Assembly: GCA_015680685.1 (NCBI GenBank)
Contig: MNCI01033500.1
Location: 271,746 to 318,668 of the forward strand
Reading direction: 5' to 3'
Origin: Gnetum montanum
Lineage: Eukaryota; Streptophyta; Gnetopsida; Gnetales; Gnetaceae
DNA: 46,923 bases
In this document: positions 19,520-29,319 of the stretch, in pieces
How the letters are laid out: each line of letters begins with the position of its first letter
Numbering within the stretch: position 1 is the stretch's first letter
Notes under the pieces: model-generated
Told to the model about the DNA's origin: nothing
Seen by the model: the letters and a program-made list of their open reading frames with translations, nothing else
Databases searched by the model: none
Translations under genes and position numbers: made by a program

Positions 19520-20840
19520 TCATGCTAATTCTTCAAACCTTAGTATGTACATCCATTTAGATGAAACACTTGTAGATGTATCACTATGAGGATCATGTTC
19601 CATTTCTCTATTATTGTTATCATATTCTTTTAGTCCATGCATAGCTTGAAGCATCTCCTTATCTTCAATAAGCTTATCATTGTTGGACCTTATTCCTTCT
19701 AGTTCTTTGCATATCTGCTCATAAGATAGAGATAGCTTTTGAACCTCAACATTTATGTATGATTTTTCCCTTTTAAAGTGGAGCATTTAGTATAGAGTTT
19801 AATTATTTCAACTTGCTATCTAAAGTTCTTTTCATTTTGATACACAAATTTTGAAGAGAATAATTTCATAACATTGCATGTTATATCTTTTTTCAATTTT
19901 ACCTTTAGATTCTTCAAAATCCTTCATGAGATATTCACTTCCAAGAGTCATGCAAATAAGATGAGATTTTTTTGTTGGATCATCAATTTCATCTTCCCTA
20001 TAGTCATCATTGTAGTTGGTGTAGAGAATCTTGGTCTTCTTTTCCTCTTGAATCAATTCCTTCTTTGGTACACTACTAGCACTAGCAAATTTAGAGACCA
20101 TGTGGCCTCTTCCACCACATATTCAAAATTATATAAAGGAAATATTAGGATTAGAATTTCTAGATTGTTTACCTTTTGCTTTACCTTTGTTTTCCAATTG
20201 ATTGAAAATTTTTCCTTTCCTTACCAAAAGCCTTTTTACTCTTCTTGTTAGAAGAGCTAGTTCATCATCACTATTTGCATTACAATTAGACATCTCCTTT
20301 TCTTTTGAAGAGATTTTAATCACAATTGGTTTCTCCTTGATAGTACCTTCACTGATGAGATTCATTTCATATTTTACAAGTGAAATTTGTAATTATTCAA
20401 ATTTGAATATGGAGAAATCTCTAATTTCTTCTATGGTAGTGATTTTGAATCTAAATTTAGTGAGTAGAGTTCTAATAATTTTAATGATGAATTCCCTCTC
20501 ACGTAACTCTTTCCCTATACCGATAATGACTACTACAAGATCATTTGTCCTCTAGAAATAATCCTTGAGTATTTTAACTTCTTTTATTTTCAACTTATAA
20601 TGTTTAGATTGCAAGACTAGGAGTTTGGATTATTTCACCATTGAGTTCCCTCATAAGTAGCTTTTAAAACTTTCCAAATTTCTCTTGGTAGTATAATGTC
20701 TATTGAGCTATCAATGGGATGAGTGTTTCCTTCCATGATGAACTAATATACTTCAAATTCCATTGATTCAAAAAAACCAGGCATACATTCTTGTGATTTC
20801 CTATGAATTCTTAAATTTTCTTATTGAACTTTAGTATCCA
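19520..20840 (-). pseudogene. gag: Ty1/copia gag relic (UBN2 type)
   Basis: Minus-strand frames read, in order, FFESMEFEVY (near 20784), REIWKVLKATYEGTQW, then LREREFIIKIIRTL and KITTIEEIRDFSIFKFE, KYEMNLISEGTI, the acidic then basic segment SDDELALLTRRVKRLLVRKG (20129-20365), and CGGRGHMVSKF, a zinc knuckle that has lost its first Cys. A Lys/Glu-rich coiled-coil tail follows (19520-19786). This order is that of UBN2-type copia Gag proteins. There are several stops and frameshifts, and the coding strand agrees with the env-position gene at 11.6-12.4 kb. Element 2 lies between them, so both might be parts of one copia element split by element 2. No copia pol is visible, so that link is unproven. 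Confidence 0.75.
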
Positions 20841-21059
20841 ATTTGTTAATTCATGCTCTTATCTTGATCTTCTTAGTAATCTTTATTTACCTTTCTTAGA
20901 CTTGCAAGATCTCACAAGAACACTTACAAATTCTCCCTTTTTCAAGGTTTTGACATAACCAAAGGTCAATGCTCATCTTCTCCCTACTATTTCCATCTTG
21001 TTTTGCCTATTTCTTAAATTAAAATGAGTACCCTAAAAATTTTTCCTAGTCACACAGGT

Positions 21060-21285
21060 TGTCTCTGAACTTACCAAGACATATTCTAAAAAAATCCAAC
21101 TCTTGAGAAAGATGTCTAATATTTTTGTAAGACATCTTCTTCGAGGTCAACAAATTGCCTACATAGGTAAGAAATATTTCCCAAGAAATCTTGTAATTAA
21201 GGGAGACATCTTATTTGAGATATCTCCTCACTTGTGGAGATGTCCTCCAAAGATGTCTTCTTCTAGATAGATACATCTCTATTTA
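21060..21285. repeat. Cluster of GACATCTT / AAGATGTC motifs (copy 2)
   Basis: At least eight exact or near copies of GACATCTT or its complement in 225 bp, upstream of the copia gag in the minus direction and cut at 21285 by the gypsy element. It looks like the leader or LTR of the copia element. Confidence 0.6.
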
Positions 21286-21769
21286 TGTAACATTACATCC
21301 CTTGTTAATGGTGGAATTGTAATATAACAATGTAATTAACCTTCAAAAGAAGGGGTGCCTTGTTATGAGAAGTTACGATTATTCATGAGATCCCTCAATA
21401 ATGAATTTGACCTATGCCATTTAAGTTTGGGCTTAGATGTCATGCCAACATGGAGTTGTGAAGCCAAGATTGGCAAGTGAGGAAAGCCAAGTGAAGTAGG
21501 ACAAGAAGAGACCAATCATCTCTTTGAGTTGATAGCCTAACCATGGTGGTAGTGTTGGATTACCTCTAAAGCCTTAAGTGTCATAGGAAGATAAGACAAA
21601 GGGTGTTATAGTACATATCAATAATTTTTTTTTCTTATTTTCTTTCCTACCTTATTCAATCTATCTTTGCCAAATTATTCAACTGTATTTCCATTATAAT
21701 TATATGAGAGAAATAGGATTATGAAAATAACAAACGTGTTCTATCAACATTTGGTAATGGGGTGTCACA
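21286..21769 (+). repeat. 5' LTR of the gypsy element
   Basis: 484 bp, begins TGTAACATTACATCCC, ends GGGGTGTCACA, so the termini form TGT...ACA. It matches 28014-28500. Confidence 0.85.
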
Positions 21770-21771
21770 TT

Positions 21772-21783
21772 TGGTATTAGAGC
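21772..21783 (+). promoter_or_regulatory. Primer-binding site, initiator-Met tRNA
   Basis: TGGTATTAGAGC, one change from TGGTATCAGAGC, two bases inside the LTR. Confidence 0.85.
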
Positions 21784-21942
21784 AAACAATGATTCACTTG
21801 CCAAAGTGGAAGAAAATATTATTAATTTTTTTTATTATTATAAAGAAGAAATATATCAAAGTGAATATATCAAAAGATATAGAAGGAAAAGGAAATGAAA
21901 CAAAGCAAGGAAGCAAAATTGAGGAAGATAGAAAGTAGGGGA

Positions 21943-23722
21943 TTATTTATTTAGTTTGAAGGTATATAGGAGATTTGAAATAACCTTTAATTGGGCCTCA
22001 CATTCCTCTTCTATAATATCTTTTGTATTAATTACTACTTGACACCTAGCCAAACCATCATATAATTGCTTGATGTATTTTCTTGCACTCTCTATTGTAG
22101 CCGGTGCCTCATCCCTCTTCACAAGTTTTCCTTCCAACAATTTTACCTAAAGAGACCACCAGGACATGTCTTTTTGTTGTTCTTTTTCTTTCCACTGCAT
22201 ACACAAAATTAGATTAAGGTTATGAGTGTAAAGATCATAATAAAAAAAGAAGAAAAAGAGGAGAGATCAAGAATTACTTGAAGTTAATCATTCTTGACTT
22301 GGTAAATATGTTTTTAGCTTAATAGGTAATAAGAAAGACATGTGACACTTTCTAACTCTCCTAAGAGTTGTTCCAAATTTTTGAAAATTTTTGGAAAATC
22401 CTCAAAAATTAGATGAAAAGAGGATGTAACACTATCATACACTAATTCATAATCTTCTTTGAAGTCACAAGACCTAGATTCCCTCATGTGGTACACTAAC
22501 AAGGTGTATTCTTTACAATCTATTGATCAAGATTCTAAAAAAGAACAAGTTCTTCCTCAACAGTAGCCACTATTTGTCCTAGCAAGAAAGGAGAACCCAT
22601 GATGGTGATAGAAGAAGTTACAAGAATGGACCTAGGAATTGAAGATTCTAGTACCACTTGTGGTAAACTACCCTTTACTAGGGTCATACATGGTGATATC
22701 ACAAGTGGTGATCTTGGTGGAGGGGTTGGAGTTTCTTTAAAACTAGTATTTGTAGTAGTGTTTCTCTACAATTGTCAAATGAAGTACCTCTAACCTAGAG
22801 ATATCTACAACAAAGTGAACATCACACACAAAAAAAGGAAGAAAGAAAAGGGCAATTTTCAAAATTTTTATAATTGAATTTACCTTTGGTTCCTTTTCCT
22901 TATTTTTTTGGCACTTATACCTTTATCTTTTTTTGGGCACTTGAAATTACCTTGTTGCTATAACTTTGGTTAGTATGTTGTTTGTAAAATTCATAAAATT
23001 ACATTTAATTAGAAATAAAATATAGGTCATTCAAAAAATGGGGTCCCTTCTTTGAGTTTTTTCTTCATGAGCACCTTTCCTTGGTTCAGTGTACATTCTA
23101 GATTGTACTACCAATAATTACATAAAAATAAATGATTAATAAATAATAAAACAATATCAATGATATAAATTAAATATTATACCTCATCAATTTCTTCTAG
23201 ATTTTGAATTTGTGTAAGAGCCCTTTGCCCCTTTTGGGTACCCTCAATATGACTCACTATTATTTGTTTCTCAAGGTACTTGGAATGAAGATTAGGATTG
23301 AAATAGTCAAGATTGTTGGTGCTAGTATTATAAATTAAAGTCAAGGACATGATTAATAGTAGACAGGTGATGGTATAGGGATCCATAGGGTCTCTCTTAC
23401 TAGTTGAAGTAAGCTACAAAGCAAGAAATAAAGTGGACAAATAAGAAAGTGACCAATCAAATACTCTACCATTCCTTGCACTATGAAGAAAATATATTGC
23501 ATAGGAGACATGAGAACACTAAGATTTTCATAGAAATTTTTTATGTATAAATTGACATATATGGAAATCAATATTATTTTTAAAATCATCTTGGTGAAAT
23601 TTGTTCTGAACTAGGTTAGAATGAGAAAGATAATTAGACATTTCTTTTTTGAAAAAATCTTTGAACTTAGCTAATTTCAAACCATGACTAAGTGGATCCT
23701 CTCCAACATTAGAAGTAATCAT
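21943..23722 (-). pseudogene. Unidentified minus-strand gene relic inside the gypsy element
   Basis: Successive minus-strand open pieces: 23528-23722 (64 codons, starting MITSNVGEDPLSHGLK), 23177-23386 (with DYFNPNLHSKYLEKQIIVSH and EGTQKGQRALTQIQNLEEID), 22314-22502, and 21943-22140 (Lys/Glu-rich, KLVKRDEAPATIESARKYIK, coiled-coil like). A globular head, a linker and a coiled-coil tail give an outline like the ORF2 genes elsewhere in the window, but I cannot align them. The strand is opposite to the host element, so this is probably a nested insertion. I do not recognise the protein. Confidence 0.4.
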
Positions 23723-24434
23723 AGAATTCCTAAAATTACTTTAGAAGGAGAACTTCCCTAGGGATGGTAAAAATTGCATACATCTCTTATAATATCCTTG
23801 CATTTGATAGTATTAAAAATTGGAAAAACTAATAATTCTGATAAGCTTGAAACTCAGAGATATTTGAAACTAGTAATATCTAGCAAACTATGAATTGTAT
23901 TGGTAGCCTCAACTACATTATTTTAATGCAACTCAATAGAAATAGAGGTAGAACTACCTAAGGAACCAATAGAAGTAGGAAAAACTTAAGTTGAATGCTT
24001 TGGTAGAGCCATCTCATAACTTGTTATGCCAAAATCCCTCTCTACATCTACTATGCAAGAATGGTTAATTTTGATTTGGGCAAAAAGGGCTTAGTTTCAC
24101 AAATTTATAAAAATCATAGTAGTCATTAGAAGTGAAGGAAAGTGAAGTATGAATTAAGTTAACATGTGGTTAATTATTAATTAACACTTAAATAAAACTT
24201 AATTTTCTTACTTTTTTGATTCATAGGTTAAGTAAATTGGTGTTATCTCTAGTTGAACATGTAGTGCTCTTTGAGATGACACCAAGGGTACCAATTTCAT
24301 CAAAATCCAACTTAATATGGCATTTTTCAAGTTGCATGTAATTTAATTAAAATTAAATTATTTTTTAAATTTAAAATTTAATTTATATAAAAATAAAAAT
24401 AAAAATAAAAAGAAAAAGAAAAGAGTGAGAGATT
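23723..24434. other. AT-rich stretch inside the gypsy element
   Basis: No gene seen. It ends in a run of AAATAAA-type low complexity (24340-24420). Confidence 0.5.
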
Positions 24435-24499
24435 ATGGGTTTGAACCCCAACCATGTCATTGAGACAAAAATGCTTGTCACACCTTTATCGTCATTGCC

Positions 24500-24672
24500 C
24501 CTAATGTTGTGCCAAAATCCTATAGTTCTCCATGAACACTATGAGCATTGTGGAATCGAACCTTTCATTGTGCTCCATAGACACCACCAGAACTATGGAA
24601 TCCTACCTCCCATGGTGCCCCATGAACACCATGTAATCCTACCTCCCATGGTGCCTCATGGAATCCTGCCTT
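24500..24672. repeat. Short degenerate tandem repeat
   Basis: Repeats of a unit like ATCCTACCTCCCATGGTGCC and CATGAACACCATG give the periodic reading of an 85-codon plus-strand ORF (24435-24692: ILPPMVPHEHH and variants). The ORF is a by-product of the repeat, not a gene I can support. Confidence 0.7.
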
Positions 24673-24786
24673 CTGCAAATATGACTGATTGAGAAATTTC
24701 ATGTTAATTAATGAAAAAATTTAAATTAGTAGAATAGATGGTAAAAACCTTAAATTTGGATGAATATTATACAAAAAGGAATTAGG

Positions 24787-24874
24787 CACCTTGGTAACAA
24801 TCAAGATAACAATTCTATAGTTAAGCGCATTCATCCTAGAGTAGTACTAGGATGGGTGGCCTCTTGAGAAGTCT
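24787..24874 (+). repeat. 5S rRNA-derived segment
   Basis: The stretch 24819-24873 follows the 3' half of plant 5S rRNA closely: AGTTAAGCG, then AGAGTAGTACTAGGATGGG, TGGCCTC and GAGAAGTC. These cover the A box, intermediate element and C box of the internal RNA polymerase III promoter. The 5' half is barely recognisable, so it is not a working 5S gene. 5S-derived sequence inside transposable elements is known from Cassandra LTRs and SINE3-type SINEs; which applies here is open. Confidence 0.75.
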
Positions 24875-25425
24875 CAAAAAATGTGAGACTTTTTGCAACT
24901 TAAAATGGCCATAAATTATGATTTTGGAGTTGATTTTTAATGAAAAAAAAATCATTTTCAACAAATTTGCACCTTCCATATGCCATGGAATGGTCAAAAT
25001 CATCTTATAGAGAATGAAAAATTAGTTTTTAAAGCCATTATTTAGGATTCCAAAACCATGAAAAAGTCTTTTAAAAATTTAAAAAAAAAAACAATTCCTT
25101 GAACAATTAGAGTTCTATAGTTGGTTAGGAGTCTAGGAGGAGGGTAGATGTTCATGACAGTTCTAACCTTCTTTTAAAACTAGTTAATGATTACTACACC
25201 CATAAATAGGACCATAGAGGTTAGGGAATCACCAACCTATTTGATTTCTTGCAACCCACTAATGTTTGGAGCCTAGAGAGTACACTGAAGGATGATGGAG
25301 TCTTAAGTCAATAATTAGATGGATGTCCTTAAATAATAGATTAATGAAATAAGAGGTATCTAAGAGGAAATTCATCAGTCAAACCAAGGGTTTGGGATAG
25401 ATATGCAAAACATGTTATTGATTTT
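24875..25425. other. No gene seen between 5S segment and pol
   Basis: AT-rich; if any of the gypsy gag end or a Cassandra-like body survives here I cannot read it. Confidence 0.4.
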
Positions 25426-27830
25426 TGAAGGATTAATTACTGGGAAAAAATTAAATTTTTGATTGATAGTGGTGCAAGTGATAATTTTATTTCACCAAAT
25501 TTAATTAAGTCATTGAATTTAAGTTTACCTTTGAAGAAAGTCATTAGAATAAAAGTTGCATATGGGATGACTGTGAGCAAGCATACCATGTATGAAGAAT
25601 TTACATTTACCTTGCAAGACATGCATTCAATTGATGAATTCTTTGAATTTAAATTAGGTGATATTGATGCAATCCTAGGAATTTATTTTCTAAAAAAATT
25701 GATATTATTTTCCACTTTGGAACTCATGTTTTAAAAGTGCCAACCACTAACGGAGGTAGGGTTCTAAGGGAGCTACCAACAACAAAGAAAATTCACATGA
25801 TAACTATTAAGCAAGCTAAGAGATTTGTCAAAAAGGATGCTACTATGTTAGTGGTAAAAGTAACTCAACTTTAGAAATCCTATGACATTGAGATTCCAAA
25901 AGAACTCAAATAATATAAAGATTTAGCATTTGGTGAAACTAAGAAATTACCTCGAAAAAGAACTATTGAACATGTGATTGATATTTTTCCTAGTACACAA
26001 CTAGTTTCAAAAAACCCCTTATAGGTTTTCTACCTTTGAATTAAGAGAATTGAAATTATAATTAGACCAAATTATGGAAGAAGGGAAGATTTGACCTAGT
26101 GTCTCACCTTGGGATGCACTAGTCTTATTCGTCAGAAAGAAAGATGGTACGTTAAGATTATGCATCAATTATAGGAAATTGAATAAAGTAACAATCGATC
26201 TTGAATACTTGAAAATGGTGTTGGATAGACCATAAAAGCCTAGAATACTTGTAGAGACAACCCATCTTGAATACTCGACAATGGTGTTGGATAGAATTAT
26301 TTTTTGAATATGATTTTAAGATTAAATATATACTAGGAAAAAAATGTAGTGGCTGACATCCTTAGTCAAATGTGGAACTTGATGATCAGTGTTGTGACAA
26401 CCCCTATGGAAGAAGAAATTAAGCAATAAATAAAAGAAGATTCTTACTGCAAGAAGATCCTAACTAGTATTTCTTCTAAGCCACATTTGCAACTTTCTTT
26501 TAATGTTCTACTAATGAAAAGATAAAGGGTATGTGTACCAAAAGGAAATTGGACAATTAAGCTATTGTTTGAGGCCCATGAAGTACCATACGTTGGCCAT
26601 TAGGGTTATGTCAAAACTTATGTGATGATATGTAAATCTTATTTCTAGTCTAGAATGAAGGACATATCAAAATACATGAAAAAAGCCCAACCTACCAAAG
26701 AATAAAAGTTGAAAAAAATAAACCAAGTGGAGTACTATAGCCTTTAGAAGTTCAAACCTAGGGATGGGAAGATGTTACCATGGATCCCATTGTGGGATTG
26801 CCAATAACCAAAAAAGAAAATGACTCAATCTTGGTAGTGGTTGATTGTTATCAAAGATGATACATTTTATAGCTTTGAAGTAAACCAACACAATTGAAGA
26901 AGTAGCTTAAAAATTTGTATGAGAATCATTTTAGTTACATGGGTGTCCAAAATCAATCACCTTGGACAAAGATCCGAAGTTCATATTTGAATTTTGGTAA
27001 AGTGTCTTCAAGGACCTTGGAACTTAATTGAAATTTAGCATGATGTACCACCCAGAGACAGATGGTCAAATAGAATGTGTGAACCTAATACTAGAAGATA
27101 TACTATGAAGCTACATTGGGAGTAGACTAAAGACATGGGAGAATTACTTGCATCTAGCTAAATTTACTTATAATAATAATTATCAAGGATCCATACATTG
27201 GACATCATTTGAAGTTGTATATGGATGAAATTATCGCACACCACTAACTTGGGTAGATCCAAACTTAAGAATAGCATGGAAGGAAGAAGAAAAGAAAATA
27301 ATGGAAAATATTGTTATAAGAATTAAACAAAATTTACAAGCTACCTAAGATAAATATAAGGGATATGTAGACCAACATCAACTTAAGAAGAAATTTGAAG
27401 TTGGAGACCAAGTACTATTGAGAGTAAAATCCACTAGGAGTTCCCTTAAACTAGGAAAATATACTAAGTTAGCTCCAAGATATTGTGGACCCTTTTAAAT
27501 CTCCAAAAGAATTAGAAAAGTAGCATATCGATTAAATCTTACAACAACCTTAAGAATACATCCAGTCTTCCATGTAAGTTTGCTAAAGAAATTTCATGAA
27601 AATGATATGCCTTATGAGCTAGATTAGTGCACTTTTTCCTTGAGATCCAACATCAGCTTTAGTATCAAACCAACTATAATCAACAATCATAGAACCAAGA
27701 AGCTTTGTAATAAAACCATCAGTGATGTACTTGTCCAATGGTCAAATTATGATCAACAACCTTGGGAAAATAGGGAGTTCATTCATAACACTTACCTCAC
27801 TCTTTTTTATCATAATGATATTGAATAATA
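25426..27830 (+). pseudogene. pol: Ty3/gypsy pol relic: protease, RT, RNase H, integrase, chromodomain
   Basis: Protease: LIDSGASDNFI (near 25459) with the catalytic D-S-G. RT: only the first part (26035-26210), with [20 protein letters not shown] and INYRKLNKV; the palm with the YxDD box is deleted, and a 29-bp direct repeat (near 26202 and 26268) marks the junction. RNase H: its end, EYDFKIKYILGKKNVVADIL (near 26305). Integrase: H-x-x-x-x-x-x-H of the zinc finger (26570-26600), DPIVGLP, TLDKDPKF and MMYHPETDGQIECVN (near 27040) marking the D,D,E catalytic core. C-terminus: VLLRVKSTR, then HPVFHVSLLKKF and a chromodomain-like DVLVQWSNYDQQPWENREFI (27720-27790). Many stops and frameshifts; no product is possible. 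Domain order and chromodomain place it among chromoviruses. Confidence 0.85.
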
Positions 27831-27995
27831 AATTATATCTATTACTATTCATAAACTATATTTTGTAATTTTGGTTTTTTATTTGTATAGATTATAATGA
27901 AGATAATAATGGAATTAAAAATAAGAAGCATAATGATGAAGTAGTAGCTAAGTAGTAGGACATAGAGGAAGCTCTCAAGGACAAGTTGGTTGTTT

Positions 27996-28003
27996 AAAGG
28001 GAG
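27996..28003 (+). promoter_or_regulatory. Polypurine tract of the gypsy element
   Basis: AAAGGGAG ten bases before the 3' LTR. Confidence 0.6.
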
Positions 28004-28013
28004 TAGATTATAA

Positions 28014-28500
28014 TGTCCCATCCCTTGTTAAGGGTGAAGTTATACTATAAAAATGTAATCAACCTTTGAAAGAAGTGGTGCCTCATTATGAAGAGTTACA
28101 AGTATTCATGGTACCCCTTAGAAATGGATTTGACCTATGTCATTTAAGGTCAAGCTTAGAGCTCATGCTAGCAAGGAGTTATAAAGCGAGGATTGGTAAG
28201 TGATGGGAGCTGGGTCAACTGGAAAAAGAAGGGACTAATAACCCTTTTGGTTGGATAGCTTAACTATGGTGGTAGTGCTAGATTACCTCTAAGGCCTTAA
28301 GTGTCAAGGAAGATGACCCAATGGGCATTACATTGTACCATTCCACATCACTAAATTTTTTTTCCTTATTTTCCTTCATGCTTTATTCAGTCTATCTTTG
28401 CCAAGTTATTCAATTGTATTTCCATTATCATTATATGAGAGTGATGGGATTACGTAATGAATGAATGTGTTCTATCAACATCTAGAAATGGGATGTCATA
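28014..28500 (+). repeat. 3' LTR of the gypsy element
   Basis: Begins TGTCCCATCCC and ends GGGATGTCATA, where the terminal CACA has mutated to CATA; aligned with 21286-21769. Confidence 0.85.
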
Positions 28501-28625
28501 ACCAAGATGTCAACCAAAGAAACAAGACATCTTGCCTCACCTCTAGAAGTCTCTTATCAATCCTAGGTCTTAGCCAAGACATCTTCTAGTCCTTTAAGAT
28601 GTCTTATTTAAGCTTGAAACCTGCA
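28501..28625. repeat. Cluster of GACATCTT / AAGATGTC motifs (copy 3)
   Basis: Continuation, on the far side of the gypsy element, of the motif cluster at 21060-21285: AAGATGTC, AAGACATCTTG, AAGACATCTTC and AAGATGTCTT within 125 bp. Confidence 0.6.
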
Positions 28626-28729
28626 ACATAACCATAGGTAAGAAACAGAGGGGATCAAAAGAGATGTACATATATCAGTTGGCCTAGATAGGTGAGGTAT
28701 CTAGGCCAAACCTCATGTATAACTTAAAA

Positions 28730-29213
28730 AAATTTTGGACTTAAGAAAATTTAGTGGATCTCATACAAACAGTAAAGCACGTTAGGTAGAAAAGAAACAA
28801 ACTTGTACAAAAAGAAATGAAAGACCTTCTAAATTAAATTGTAGAAATGATAAACATCATATCATGAAGTGCTTTCAAGGAATTTCACCCCTCATTAGCA
28901 TGCTTTGGGAGAATGTTGAATGTGTGCCAAAGTAGGAATGTTAGTAGAGTATTTATAGGAATAAATTTGGACCTAAAAAGTTTTAGTAGTTAACATGTAG
29001 CAACTAAAGAAAGTTAGGAAGAAAAGAAAGAAACCTGTAGAAAAAGAAAAAAGAGACTATAAAAATTGGAAAAATTAAATTATAGAAATGACAAACATCA
29101 AAGAACAATGTGCCTTTGGAGAAGTTCACCCCTCATCAACATGCTTTGGGAAAATGTTGGATGTATGCCAAATTAGAGATGGTAGTAGAATATTTATAGG
29201 AAAAAAGTGGCCA
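28730..29213. repeat. Tandem duplication of about 241 bp
   Basis: Two diverged copies (about 28730-28965 and 28966-29208). Shared landmarks are offset by 241 bp: CACCCCTCAT at 28886 and 29127; TATTTATAGG at 28950 and 29191. On the minus strand each has CCTATAAATA, a TATA-like sequence. No ORF in either copy. Confidence 0.8.
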
Positions 29214-29319
29214 TTTGTAAAAAAGCAATGAATTAGCACATGTTTCATATTTTTTTTTCAAAAAACTCTCATCCTCATATTTTAGAGTTGTGAGGATGAA
29301 TCATTTTAAAAGAATTTCT

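Larger units (their letters stand above)
21286..28500 (+). mobile_element. Ty3/gypsy chromovirus-type LTR retrotransposon, decayed
   Basis: Plus-strand element of 7.2 kb: 5' LTR 21286-21769, initiator-Met primer site 21772-21783, pol relic 25426-27830, polypurine tract 27996-28003, 3' LTR 28014-28500. The two LTRs align along their length. A recognisable gag is missing; in its place lie a minus-strand gene relic, short repeats and a 5S-derived segment. The flanking DNA on both sides carries the same GACATCTT motif, so the element interrupted that repeat. No target-site duplication is visible (ATTTA against ACCAA). Confidence 0.8.

Noticed and set aside
24435-24692. 85-codon plus-strand frame with VPHEHH repeats
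   Set aside because: A by-product of a short tandem repeat, without flanking coding signal.
24787-24874. A functional 5S rRNA gene
   Set aside because: Only the 3' half is recognisable and the 5' half and stems are lost.
21281-28505. Target-site duplication of the gypsy element
   Set aside because: ATTTA before the 5' LTR and ACCAA after the 3' LTR do not match; age or a shifted boundary may explain it.
28500-29319. GIY-YIG endonuclease downstream of the Penelope-like RT
   Set aside because: No GIY, YIG or Cys-rich linker motif in any minus-strand frame.
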